Source: Aquisalimonas lutea
Lineage (GTDB): Bacteria; Pseudomonadota; Gammaproteobacteria; Nitrococcales; Aquisalimonadaceae
Assembly (NCBI RefSeq): GCF_030409225.1
Contig: NZ_JAUFPK010000001.1
Coordinates: 1,710,733-1,774,732 of the forward strand
Direction of reading: 5' to 3'
DNA length: 64,000 nt
Shown here piece by piece: positions 44,871-53,186 of this stretch. Made by a program: the position numbers and the translations under genes. The notes under the pieces are model-generated. The model ran no database searches. It saw only the letters and a program-made list of their open reading frames with translations, and was not told the origin of the DNA. Within the stretch, counting starts at the first letter, position 1; every line of letters starts with the position of its first letter.

Positions 44871-45749
44871 TTAACCGGCCCCGGGGTCTTGGACGTTCTT
44901 GCACGCCCGCTGGTACTGGCCGGGCGTGACCCCGGTCCGGGCCCGGAAGCAGCGGTTCAGGTGCGCCTGATCGGTGAAGCCGAGCGCCAGGGCAACAGCG
45001 GCGATCGGCTCCTGTGACGCCAGCCGGGCCCGCGCCTGCTCGACCCGGCGATTGACCTGGTAGGCATGGGGCGGCAGGCCGTAGGTCTGCCGGAAGGCCC
45101 GGCACAGGGTGTGCGGCGGCAGTCCCGCAATGCGGGAGAGCTCCCCGAGCGAGACGCCTTCACCAAGGTTTGCCTCGAGGTAGTCGCGGGTCTGCCGGAG
45201 CCCGGCGGGCACGCCGTTTCCGCGCGAGGGGGACGTGCGCGGGGAGTGGGCGTGCCGTTGCACCAGCTGCTGCACGGCCGTGTAGAATGCGCTCTCGCCT
45301 TCCAGGGTGGTGCCTTGTTCCAGCCGCTCGTGGGCGCGGACGAGCGCACGCGCCAGCCCGGGGTCGTGGATGACCCCGCTCGGGAAATGCGGCGTCCCCG
45401 GCCCGGTGGTCCCCGCCGCCCGGCGTAGCAGGTCGACGGTGGGGTAGATCATCCGGTAGCGGAAATGCCCGCCGACGGGAAAGCCGTCGTGGGGCTCCTG
45501 CGGGTTGATCACCACGATCCGGCCGGCACCCGCGGCGTGGCGGGCACCGCGGTAATGGAAGCCCTCGATGCCGCTTTCCACCACGCCGATGGCATAGGTT
45601 GCGTGGCAGTGCCGCGCGTAGCGCTGGCCGTCGACAAAGCGTGCGTGCAGCCACTCCAGGTGGTCGAGACCGGGAAAGATGCGCAGGTGCGCCGTTACGC
45701 CGCGCTCGGGCGGGTTGGCGTGTTCCGGTGTAGCACCCCCCGGATTCAT
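44871..45749 (-). CDS. AraC family regulator, probable control of azlCD
   Basis: A 292-residue protein with an N-terminal cupin-like ligand domain (HCHATYAIGVVESGIEGFHYRG, GRIVVINPQEPHDG) and a C-terminal double helix-turn-helix (LGELSRIAGLPPHTLCRAFRQTYGLPPHAYQ, then IAAVALALGFTDQAHLNRCFRARTG). This group often sits beside azlCD or LysE-type exporters and senses amino acids. The ATG at 45749 has GGAGG and AAGGA ahead; a longer frame starting at 45869 overlaps a tandem repeat and lacks such a site. Confidence 0.92.
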   Translation of the reverse strand: MNPGGATPEHANPPERGVTAHLRIFPGLDHLEWLHARFVDGQRYARHCHATYAIGVVESGIEGFHYRGARHAAGAGRIVVINPQEPHDGFPVGGHFRYRMIYPTVDLLRRAAGTTGPGTPHFPSGVIHDPGLARALVRAHERLEQGTTLEGESAFYTAVQQLVQRHAHSPRTSPSRGNGVPAGLRQTRDYLEANLGEGVSLGELSRIAGLPPHTLCRAFRQTYGLPPHAYQVNRRVEQARARLASQEPIAAVALALGFTDQAHLNRCFRARTGVTPGQYQRACKNVQDPGAG

Positions 45750-45764
45750 TTCCTTTATCCTCCG

Positions 45765-45788
45765 TGCCGGTGCCGGTGCCGGTGCCGG
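45765..45788. repeat. Four tandem copies of TGCCGG in the araC-type leader
   Basis: Perfect 6-bp repeat, four units, 16-39 bp upstream of the AraC-type start codon. Copy-number change by slippage would alter leader length (or keep frame in the longer reading), so it could tune expression. Confidence 0.6.
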
Positions 45789-45828
45789 CCAGGCCCGCTG
45801 AAGCTGTTCGAGGAGCAACTCCGGGGCT

Positions 45829-46401
45829 TCAGGGGTCAACCCATTTGCTCGTCCGGGGGACTTCCGCATTCAGCAGGCGATCAATGAGCGGTTCCGGCGC
45901 TTGCTCGACCACGAGAACGTCGCGATGCTCCTGCTTCACGAATCGTTCGCTGATCAGGTGATCGAGAAAACCGAGCAGGCCGTCGTAGAAGCCATCGACG
46001 TTGAGGATACCGATTGGCTTCCCGTGAATGCCGAGCTGCGACCAGGTCCATGCCTCGAACGTCTCCTCGAGGCTGCCGATACCCCCTGGCAGCAGGATGA
46101 ACGCGTCCGACAGCTCCGCCATCTGCGCCTTGCGATCGTGCATGGATTCGGCGATGCGGAGCTCCGTCAGGTGCTGGTGGGCGATCTCGACGTCCAGCAG
46201 AGCCCGGGGCAGCACGCCGGTGACGTCACCGCCCTGTTGCAATACGGACTCGGCGATGGTTCCCATGAGTCCGACGGACGCACCGCCGTAAACCAGACCG
46301 ATCCCCCGTCCGGCAAGATGGTTCCCGAGCCTTCGGGCCGCGTCGCGATAGGAGGGCCTGAGCCCGTGGCTTGAGCCGGCGAATACACAGATGTTCGTCA
46401 T
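45829..46401 (-). CDS. LOG family protein (nucleotide 5'-monophosphate phosphoribohydrolase-like)
   Basis: A 190-residue Rossmann-fold protein. ICVFAGSSHG at the start and the motif LPGGIGSLEETFEAW (PGGxGTxxE, with Ser for Thr) are typical of LOG proteins, which cleave ribose 5-phosphate from nucleotides such as cytokinin riboside monophosphate or AMP. The conserved Arg-Lys pair lies in HDRKAQM. It precedes the AraC gene on the same strand by 79 bp; a link to azlCD is not evident. In bacteria without cytokinins its physiological substrate is unsettled. Confidence 0.92.
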   Translation of the reverse strand: MTNICVFAGSSHGLRPSYRDAARRLGNHLAGRGIGLVYGGASVGLMGTIAESVLQQGGDVTGVLPRALLDVEIAHQHLTELRIAESMHDRKAQMAELSDAFILLPGGIGSLEETFEAWTWSQLGIHGKPIGILNVDGFYDGLLGFLDHLISERFVKQEHRDVLVVEQAPEPLIDRLLNAEVPRTSKWVDP

Positions 46402-46708
46402 CCCTAACCCTCTGCATTGGACGTGGAGGTACCAGCAGTGAACCCGTGCGACGTAGTGGTCGAGCAGGACACTAGCAAGCCGCCCGGCGTTTCGGCCACC
46501 GACGGCGTCGGCCTTGGACCGGCGCTGTCACGGTCGCGCGGATGCCGGCAGCACCTCGCCGGCGGCGGTTGCACCTCGACGCTCAGGACCTCGGCGGGAA
46601 GCGATGCCGAAGCACGGCAACGCCGACCCGACGCCATCGCCGTGGCGGTGTCGCGCGTGTCCGGGGTCCATTGTCCGTCGTGCTGACCGTATGCTGTGTT
46701 GCATCGCC
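46402..46708. other. 307-bp gap between LOG and soxR genes
   Basis: Short open frames exist on both strands but none has a good ribosome-binding site or recognisable product. I see nothing I can name here apart from the presumed promoter of the LOG gene. Confidence 0.5.
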
Positions 46709-47164
46709 TCAGTCGGGGTCCAGCAGCCGCGGGCCGGAGCCCTGCTCCGCAAGCTCGTCGTAGGGGTTGCGCAGCGGGCAGCTGTCGATGGACAGGCAGC
46801 CGCAGCCGATACAGCCGGTGAGCTGGTCCCGCAGCCGGGTGAGGCGATCGATGCGTGCGTCCAGCTCGCTCTTCCAGTGGGCGGACAGCCGGCGCCAGTC
46901 CTCCGTGGTGGGCGTGCGCCCTTCCGGCAGGGTGCTCAGGGCCTCGCGAATGGCATCCAGCGGGATGCCCGTTCGCTGGGCCACCTTGATGATGGCCAGC
47001 CGGCGCAGGACGTCACGGGAGAAGCGGCGCTGATTGCCGGCGTTGCGGCGGCTGGTGATAAGCCCCTTGGCCTCGTAGAAATGGATGGCCGACACGGCCA
47101 GTCCGCTGCGCGCGGCCACCTGGCCGACGCTGAGCTCGCGCTGGATGCGGGCGGTTTCGGTCAT
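46709..47164 (-). CDS. soxR: Redox-sensitive transcriptional activator SoxR
   Basis: A 151-residue MerR-family protein with the SoxR hallmarks. The N-terminal winged helix is [21 protein letters not shown], a dimerisation helix follows, and the [2Fe-2S] site has cysteines 118, 121, 123 and 129 ([12 protein letters not shown]), matching E. coli 119/122/124/130. It activates promoters with long spacers when its cluster is oxidised by redox-cycling drugs or superoxide. The ATG at 47164 gives the family's N-terminus; the longer frame crosses the soxbox. Its target is the divergent promoter next to it. Confidence 0.96.
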   Translation of the reverse strand: MTETARIQRELSVGQVAARSGLAVSAIHFYEAKGLITSRRNAGNQRRFSRDVLRRLAIIKVAQRTGIPLDAIREALSTLPEGRTPTTEDWRRLSAHWKSELDARIDRLTRLRDQLTGCIGCGCLSIDSCPLRNPYDELAEQGSGPRLLDPD

Positions 47165-47240
47165 GGCGCCTAGTGTCCTGTAACCCAAGTGTGCGTCATT
47201 GCCGCGCCCCAAAGGGCCGGTCTTGCGGCATTGGCGTCGC

Positions 47241-47271
47241 TTGACCTCAATATAACTTGAGGTTCTACACT
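47241..47271 (+). promoter_or_regulatory. SoxR-activated promoter with soxbox and 19-bp spacer
   Basis: TTGACC (-35, 47241-47246) and TACACT (-10, 47266-47271) are 19 bp apart, the overlong spacer typical of MerR-type promoters. Between them is the palindrome CCTCAA-N6-TTGAGG (47245-47262), nearly identical to the known soxbox. It drives the ABC exporter gene 110 bp to the right. Confidence 0.9.
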
Positions 47272-47381
47272 CCTGCGCCGTTGTACGCAATACCCGCTCT
47301 CGGCCGCCACGGCGGGTGCGGAAGAAGAACCGATGCAGCGCCGGATGATCCGGCCTGCCCGCAACCAGTGAGATTCGTTCC

Positions 47382-49265
47382 ATGTACCGATTCTTCGAGA
47401 ACCTGGTCGACCCGTTTCCCCGCGGGGAGCCGTCGCAGCCGCCGCGGGGCCTCGCCGCCTTCCTGTATCACTACTCGCGACCGCTGCTGCCGTGGCTGGT
47501 GCTCATGTCCGTGGTCACGGCGCTGATCTCCGTGGTCGAGCTGTCCTTTCTGAGCTTCCTGGGCTCGCTGGTGGACTGGCTGGCGGACGCCGACCGTGCC
47601 GGCTTCTTCCGTGAGCACGGCTGGATGCTCCTGGGCATCGGCGTGCTCATCGTGGCGGGGTTCCCGCTGCTGGTCCTGCTGCAGTCGCTGCTCACGCACC
47701 AGACCATCTTCGGCAACTATCCCATGCTCGTGCGCTGGCTGGCGCACCGCTACGTGCTGCGGCAGAGCATGGCGTTCTTCCAGGACGAGTTCGCCGGCCG
47801 CGTGTCGCAGAAAGTGATGCAGACGGCGCTGTCCATCCGCGAGACCGTTCTCAAGCTCACGGACGTGTTCGTCTACGTGGTGGTGTACTTCACCGGGGCC
47901 ATGTTCCTGGTGGGCCGGGCGGATCCGTGGCTGATGCTGCCGCTGGTCCTCTGGCTGGCGGCGTACATCGGCATCCTGGTGCACTTCGTGCCCCGCCTGC
48001 GCCGGATCTCCATGGCCCAGGCCGACGCCCGGGCGCAGATGACCGGGCGGGTGGTGGACAGCTACACCAACATCCAGACCATCAAGCTCTTCGCCCATAC
48101 CCTGCGGGAGCAGGACTACGCCCGGGAGGCGATGACCGGGTTCATGGATACGGTCTACCGCCAGATGCGCCTGGTGACTGCGCTGACCGTCACGCTCCAG
48201 ACGACCAACGCGCTGCTGCTGGTGGGCGTCGCGGGCATTGCGGTGTTCGCCTGGCAGCAGGCGCTGATCAGCCTGGGCGCCATCGCCGTGGCCGTCTCCC
48301 TGGTGCTGCGCATCCGCTCCATGTCGGACTGGATCCTCTGGGAGGTGGCCGGGCTGTTCGAGAACATCGGCACCGTGCAGGACGGCATCAATACCATCGC
48401 CCGGCCCCCGGCGGTGCGGGACGCGTCCGGCGCGGCCGAGCTGGCGGTGCCGCGCGGCGCGATCCGGTTCGAGGACGTACGTTTCGGCTACGACCGGTAC
48501 GCCCCGGTCATCCGGGACCTGGCACTGTCCATCGGCCCCGGCGAGAAGGTGGGCCTGGTCGGCCGCTCCGGCGCCGGCAAGTCCACGCTGGTGAATCTCC
48601 TGCTGCGCTTCCACGACGTGGACGGCGGGCGGATCCTGGTGGACGGGCAGGATGTCGCGACGGTGACCCAGGAGTCCCTGCGCCGGAACGTGGGCCTGGT
48701 CACCCAGGACACCTCGCTGCTGCACCGGTCCATCCGCGACAACATCCGCTACGGCCGGCCGGACGCCACCGAGGAGGAAGTCATTGCCGCCGCCGAGCAG
48801 GCGCGGGCCCACGAGTTCATCGCGGGTCTATCGGATCCGCAGGGGCGTACCGGCTACGACGCCCACGTGGGCGAGCGGGGCGTGAAGCTCTCCGGCGGCC
48901 AGCGGCAGCGCATCGCCATCGCCCGGGTGCTGCTCAAGAACGCGCCGATCCTCATCCTCGACGAGGCCACCGCGGCGCTGGACTCCGAGGTCGAGGCCGC
49001 CATCCAGGAGCAGCTCTACACGCTCATGGAAGGCAAGACGGTGATCGCCATCGCCCATCGCCTGTCCACCATCGCCGCGCTCGACCGGCTGGTGGTGATC
49101 GATGGCGGGCGCGTGGCGGAGAGCGGCAGCCACCACGAGCTGCTGGCCCGGGGCGGCCTGTACGCGGCGCTGTGGCAGCGCCAGTCGGGAGGCTTTCTCG
49201 GCCTGGAGCCCGCGGAGGGCGGATACGCAGAGTCGCGTGCGACCGCGGTGGAGGCGGGAGGCTAG
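47382..49265 (+). CDS. ABC transporter, fused permease and ATP-binding (exporter, MsbA/MdlB-like)
   Basis: A 627-residue half-transporter. Six membrane helices (about residues 30-325) are followed by an ATPase domain with Walker A GRSGAGKS, signature LSGGQ, Walker B ILILDEAT and the switch His of IAHRLST. It works as a homodimer and exports lipophilic compounds or drugs from the inner membrane. The soxbox promoter upstream makes it a direct SoxR target, so redox-active toxins or pigments are the likely cargo. The ribosome-binding site is weak. Confidence 0.94.
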   Translation: MYRFFENLVDPFPRGEPSQPPRGLAAFLYHYSRPLLPWLVLMSVVTALISVVELSFLSFLGSLVDWLADADRAGFFREHGWMLLGIGVLIVAGFPLLVLLQSLLTHQTIFGNYPMLVRWLAHRYVLRQSMAFFQDEFAGRVSQKVMQTALSIRETVLKLTDVFVYVVVYFTGAMFLVGRADPWLMLPLVLWLAAYIGILVHFVPRLRRISMAQADARAQMTGRVVDSYTNIQTIKLFAHTLREQDYAREAMTGFMDTVYRQMRLVTALTVTLQTTNALLLVGVAGIAVFAWQQALISLGAIAVAVSLVLRIRSMSDWILWEVAGLFENIGTVQDGINTIARPPAVRDASGAAELAVPRGAIRFEDVRFGYDRYAPVIRDLALSIGPGEKVGLVGRSGAGKSTLVNLLLRFHDVDGGRILVDGQDVATVTQESLRRNVGLVTQDTSLLHRSIRDNIRYGRPDATEEEVIAAAEQARAHEFIAGLSDPQGRTGYDAHVGERGVKLSGGQRQRIAIARVLLKNAPILILDEATAALDSEVEAAIQEQLYTLMEGKTVIAIAHRLSTIAALDRLVVIDGGRVAESGSHHELLARGGLYAALWQRQSGGFLGLEPAEGGYAESRATAVEAGG

Positions 49266-49292
49266 CTATCGCGGCGCAAGCACTGGCGGGCC

Positions 49293-50192
49293 TCAGTGTT
49301 TCCTCAGGTCCCGGAACGCCTCGACCACGTGGCCGGCCAGGGCGTCGCCGGCGCTGCCCGTGGCGCTGCGGCGAACCAGCGCCACCTGGTAGTCCCCCAG
49401 CGGCGGCAGTGCGTCCTGGTCGAGCTTGCGCAGGGGCGGCTTGACCAGGCTCACCGGGAACGGCGCCACGGCCAGGTCGGCGAGCATGGCGGCTTCCTGC
49501 CCGGCGCAGTGCTCGCAGGTATAGGCGACGCGGTAGGCGATGCCGGCGCGGTCCAGGGCATCCAGCGCCGCCGCGCGCCATGCGCACCCGCGGTTGGCCA
49601 GCGCCACGGGCAAGGGCGAGCGCTGGGTGGCGATGCCGCCTTCACGCCCCGCCCACACCAGCGGCTCGCTGTGGACGATCTCGCCCTGCGGCTCCTGGCC
49701 GTCGTTGCCGGCGGTGACCAGCACCAAATCCAGCTCGCCGGCCTCCAGGCGCTTGAGCATCGCGCTGCTGTTGCCGACGACCACGTCCACCTGCACCGCC
49801 GGGTGCGAGCGGGCGAACTGCGCCAGCACGCCGGGCAGGATGCGGGAGCCGACATCGTCGGTGGTGCCGAATCCCACGCGCCCCTCCAGTGACGGCGCCA
49901 GGAACTGCGTCACCGCTTCCTCGTTGAGCTGGAGCAGGCGGCGTCCGTATCCCAGCAGCATCTCGCCCTCCGGGGTCAGGCGCACCCGCCGCGCCTCGCG
50001 CACGAACAGGGGCTGGCCCAGGGTCTCTTCCAGGCGCTTGATCTGCATGCTCAGCGCCGAGGGCGTGCGGAAGACCTGCCGTGCGGCCCGGGTGAAACTG
50101 CCGCTCTCGGCGATGGTCACGAAGGTGCGCAGCACCTCGGTATCCAGCAAGGGCAGGGCGCCGTGGTTCAGCGGTGTGGCGGGTTGGTTCAT
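49293..50192 (-). CDS. LysR family regulator divergent from the DUF1127 gene
   Basis: A 299-residue LysR protein with a winged helix (LRTFVTIAESGSFTRAARQVFRTPSALSMQIKRLEETLG) and an effector domain containing CAWRAAALDAL and several cysteines (YTCEHCAGQ) that might sense redox or metal; this is a guess. An AAAGG site seven bases ahead favours the ATG at 50192 over an upstream one. LysR genes next to DUF1127 genes recur in gammaproteobacteria. An AT-rich palindrome lies between the two. Confidence 0.9.
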   Translation of the reverse strand: MNQPATPLNHGALPLLDTEVLRTFVTIAESGSFTRAARQVFRTPSALSMQIKRLEETLGQPLFVREARRVRLTPEGEMLLGYGRRLLQLNEEAVTQFLAPSLEGRVGFGTTDDVGSRILPGVLAQFARSHPAVQVDVVVGNSSAMLKRLEAGELDLVLVTAGNDGQEPQGEIVHSEPLVWAGREGGIATQRSPLPVALANRGCAWRAAALDALDRAGIAYRVAYTCEHCAGQEAAMLADLAVAPFPVSLVKPPLRKLDQDALPPLGDYQVALVRRSATGSAGDALAGHVVEAFRDLRKH

Positions 50193-50208
50193 GACGAGAC
50201 CTTTCAAT

Positions 50209-50230
50209 TTTACTTAAAGTTAAATGTAAA
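50209..50230. promoter_or_regulatory. AT-rich palindrome TTTAC-N12-GTAAA between lysR-type and DUF1127 genes
   Basis: Perfect 5-bp ends (50209-50213, 50226-50230) with an inner ACTTAAAGT dyad, in a sharply AT-rich patch just upstream of the LysR start. Spacing fits a LysR-type operator, so this is the likely shared control site. Confidence 0.5.
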
Positions 50231-50365
50231 TCTTTTCGTTTGTCTAATCAATGCGCCGCCGCCATGATCCTTCCCAGAGATCGCGTCAGGGATCGCGGTC
50301 TCCGATCACTGCAAGGCAATTACCGGCAGGCGCGTACCGCGCGGCTGCCCCGAGGGAGGTGCGAC

Positions 50366-50710
50366 ATGAGCAATGCCAATCCGATCCGCCGTTGCGAGGT
50401 TCCACAGAACCGTCCGGCGTCCATGCCCGACTTCTACATGCCGGCCATGCCGCCGCTCGGCCTGATCCGCGCCATCGAGCGCTGGGTGGCGCTGTACCGG
50501 CAGCGCCGCCGGTTCCGGCGGCGCTTCCTGCCGCTGCTGGCCCAGAGTGACCGGATCCTGGAGGATATGGGATACCGCCGCGAGGACATCCTCTGGGCCC
50601 TGCGGCTGCCCCTGCGGGTCGACGCCCGGCGGGCGCTGCAGGAGCGCCGTCGACGCGGCGACGCGGCAGGGCGTGTGGGACCGCCATGCGGTGAATGCGC
50701 GATGTGTTAA
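50366..50710 (+). CDS. DUF1127 (YjiS-like) domain protein
   Basis: A 114-residue basic protein with a GGGAGG site. The DUF1127 core is RAIERWVALYRQRRRFRRRFLPLLAQSDRILEDMGYRREDIL (about 35-76): an Arg-rich helix followed by the LxDIGLxRxDI-like motif. Small DUF1127 proteins are thought to act in RNA or phosphate-related regulation in alphaproteobacteria. Here a longer, cysteine-containing tail (CGECAMC) is added, which could bind metal. It converges with the hydrolase gene, the stops being six bases apart. Confidence 0.85.
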   Translation: MSNANPIRRCEVPQNRPASMPDFYMPAMPPLGLIRAIERWVALYRQRRRFRRRFLPLLAQSDRILEDMGYRREDILWALRLPLRVDARRALQERRRRGDAAGRVGPPCGECAMC

Positions 50711-50716
50711 CAGGCC

Positions 50717-52204
50717 CTATTGCCAGTGGCGGGGCTCGATGCGGAGCCTCGCCCTGAACCCCTTGCGCGAGCGCAGCGGAATGACGAATCCGGCGTCCGT
50801 TCGCTCCGCCGGGCGGCCCCGCCCCTCGCCCCAGTCCTCGTCGCTGAGGATGTAGCGCAGGTTCCAGTCGTCGCCGGCCGGGCGCGCGCGCAGGGTGATG
50901 GTGTCCCGGAACAGGTATTCCGACGGGATTTTCCGGTCGAGGAACAGGAAGCCGTCCACGGTATAGTCCGTGGTGGAGACGGCCAGCTCCACGCTGAAGA
51001 CCAGGGTCTCCCCCCGGGTGATCCGCCGCCGGTCGAGGAAGACCGAGAACAGCACCGGCCAGCGGGGCGACGCGCCGCCTTCCGTCTGCCAGCGCATCAT
51101 CTCGTCGAACTGGCGCAGAATGGCGGAGAACGTGTCCCGGCGGCGCTCGCTGAGCATGTAGCCGCTGGCGGCGCGCGGCGCTACGCCGGCCTCGAAGTAG
51201 TACGAGGCGCGCACCTCGCGGCCCTCCGCGCGGGCCTTGCGCACGGACGGGGGCAGCGGCAGGGCTTCGACCTCCAGGATGCCGCGGACCTGTACGTCGC
51301 CGAAGAGAAAGCGCGTGAGGTTCTGGTAGCCCTCCTCGGAGTTGACGATGCCGAAGGCACCGCCGTGGCTGCGGTGGACATGGGCGCGGGGTGCGCCCTG
51401 CACGGCGGCGTTGTCGATGCGCACCAGGCCGTCGCTCATCTCGCCGGCCAGCTTGCTCGACCACCCGCCGGCGGCCTCGTAGTCCGGGGCGTTGGTGCCG
51501 ATGAGGCAGAAGAAACGCCGGGGATCGAACCGGCCGTCGAGCGTATCCACGCGCTCGGCATCGGCGGGCAGCTGCAGGTAGCGGGCCATCTCGCTGCGGT
51601 TGAAGTTGTTGATGTGCCAGGTGTCGAGGAACTGCGGCACGTTGATGCCGGCGAGCTCGATGCCGTTGTGGGGCGTGGCGTAGGTGAAGACCTTGTCCAC
51701 CAGGGCGCGGTCGGCCTCGGTGCTGACCTGGTCGTTCTGCAGGAAGCACCGGCACACCAGCCCGCCCATGGAGTGGGCGACCAGGTAGACCCGGAACTGC
51801 TCGCGCATCGCCGCGTCGTCGCCGCAGACCTGATCCCGGAGACGGTGGATGGCGTCGCGCAGGCCGCGGGCGGCGTCGATGATCGTGGGCCGCTCGCCGG
51901 TGCCGAGGTGCTCGTCCGCCTGCTCGTAGTAGCGGTGGATGACGACGCTCTTCGCCGGCAGGCGTCCCGCGCGCTCGACGCCCCCGGCGTAGATGTCCGT
52001 GTAGCCGTAGTCCTTCATGAGCCGCACCAGGGGCGACTCGAAGACATGCCGGTGCACGGAGCCGTCCCAGCTCTGGCGGATCTTGGTCGAGCCCAGGTTG
52101 AAGCCCATGTAGGGGGTCGCCACCGTGGCGGCGATCTCCCCCGGCGTCATGGCATAGCCGCGCACGTAAATGATCGGGAAAAACGGACGCATTGTCTCGG
52201 CCAT
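50717..52204 (-). CDS. Alpha/beta hydrolase, PGAP1/lipase-like
   Basis: A 495-residue cytoplasmic protein (no signal peptide). The N-terminal half is an alpha/beta hydrolase with the nucleophile elbow VAHSMGGLVCR, as in PGAP1-like and lipase class proteins, preceded by FFPIIYVRGYAMTP, the oxyanion region. The C-terminal 180 residues contain beta-rich segments (LFSVELAVSTTDYTVDGFLFLD) of unknown role. Substrate is unknown; an esterase or lipase is likely. The ATG at 52204 has GGAGGA close ahead. It is not obviously linked to the next gene. Confidence 0.8.
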   Translation of the reverse strand: MAETMRPFFPIIYVRGYAMTPGEIAATVATPYMGFNLGSTKIRQSWDGSVHRHVFESPLVRLMKDYGYTDIYAGGVERAGRLPAKSVVIHRYYEQADEHLGTGERPTIIDAARGLRDAIHRLRDQVCGDDAAMREQFRVYLVAHSMGGLVCRCFLQNDQVSTEADRALVDKVFTYATPHNGIELAGINVPQFLDTWHINNFNRSEMARYLQLPADAERVDTLDGRFDPRRFFCLIGTNAPDYEAAGGWSSKLAGEMSDGLVRIDNAAVQGAPRAHVHRSHGGAFGIVNSEEGYQNLTRFLFGDVQVRGILEVEALPLPPSVRKARAEGREVRASYYFEAGVAPRAASGYMLSERRRDTFSAILRQFDEMMRWQTEGGASPRWPVLFSVFLDRRRITRGETLVFSVELAVSTTDYTVDGFLFLDRKIPSEYLFRDTITLRARPAGDDWNLRYILSDEDWGEGRGRPAERTDAGFVIPLRSRKGFRARLRIEPRHWQ

Positions 52205-52318
52205 GGCTCCTCCTTGCCGGCCCAATACTTCCGGGAAGGTTAGTACCTCCCTGTATAGCCCATTGTCCGGGTGCCGGGAAGCACCGCGGGAAGGCGCCTG
52301 TGGCGCCCCCGGGGCCGG

Positions 52319-52954
52319 TCAGCCGTGTCCGGGGCGGGCTTCGTCGCCCCAGACCTCGTCCAGGCGGCCGTAGCGCCCGCAGCTGGAGACGTAGAACTTG
52401 TAGCGCAGGGGGCGCTTCTTGAAGTAGTCCTGGTGGTACTCCTCCGCCGCGTAGAACGTGTCGTCGGCGATGATCTCCGTGGCGATGGGCCTGTCGAAGC
52501 GTCCCGATTGCTCCAGCTCTTCCCGGGAGCGTTCCGCCGCCCGGCGCTGGTCCTCGTTCTGGACGAAGATCACCGTGCGGTAGGTGCTGCCCCGGTCGCA
52601 GAACTGCCCGCCGTCGTCCAGCGGGTCGATGTTGCGCCAGAATACGTGCAGCAGCCGCTCGTAGGAGACGTCCGCGGGGTCGTACTCGACGCGCACGGCC
52701 TCCACGTGGCCCGTGCCGCCGGCGACCACCTGATCGTAGCTGGGGTTCTCGACGTGGCCGCCCGCGAAGCCGGCGGTATGGTCGATGACCCCGTCGACGC
52801 CGTCGAACGCCTCCTCGACGCACCAGAAGCAGCCCCCGGCGAAGACCGCCGTGGCGGTGTCCTCGGCGGCGCCCGCCCGGGGGCCCAGGACAGTCGACAG
52901 GGTGACCGCCAGGGCGACGAGCAGCCCCGGCACCGACATCATGATCCGTTCCAC
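52319..52954 (-). CDS. msrA: Peptide-methionine (S)-S-oxide reductase, exported
   Basis: A 211-residue MsrA with the active-site motif GCFWC (C42 nucleophile), the family segment FAGGHVENPSYDQVV and the H-V-E-A-V-R-V-E-Y strand. It has an N-terminal signal peptide (about 1-29), so the enzyme probably repairs oxidised methionine in periplasmic proteins, unlike cytoplasmic E. coli MsrA. Another cysteine near the end (VSSCGRYG) could resolve the disulfide. Together with SoxR and YghU it adds to the oxidative-defence genes here. It is divergent from the ATP-grasp gene. Confidence 0.93.
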   Translation of the reverse strand: MERIMMSVPGLLVALAVTLSTVLGPRAGAAEDTATAVFAGGCFWCVEEAFDGVDGVIDHTAGFAGGHVENPSYDQVVAGGTGHVEAVRVEYDPADVSYERLLHVFWRNIDPLDDGGQFCDRGSTYRTVIFVQNEDQRRAAERSREELEQSGRFDRPIATEIIADDTFYAAEEYHQDYFKKRPLRYKFYVSSCGRYGRLDEVWGDEARPGHG

Positions 52955-53186
52955 GGGGTACCTCCGCGTTTGCAGTGACTGACGGGACCATTATCACGCC
53001 GGCGCGGGACCACCGCATGAGGGCTAGTACGTACACCCGGGCCCGCACCCGCCGGAGCGGCGACGACGCCGGCCTGTGCTGGCCAACGCGCCTGCCGTCC
53101 CTCATGATGGGCCGGAGCGGCACCGGCCGGCGATCGCCGCTGCAAGCGTGCCCGGCCTGCTACTACGCTCAAGGAGGGTGCGCATC

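Noticed and set aside
46417-46686. 89-codon plus-strand frame between LOG and soxR
   Set aside because: No ribosome-binding site, no family resemblance, and overlapping frames on both strands are equally open.
50286-53123. 945-codon frame across the DUF1127, hydrolase and MsrA genes
   Set aside because: Out of frame with all three recognisable proteins and composed of Arg/Gly/Pro-rich sequence.
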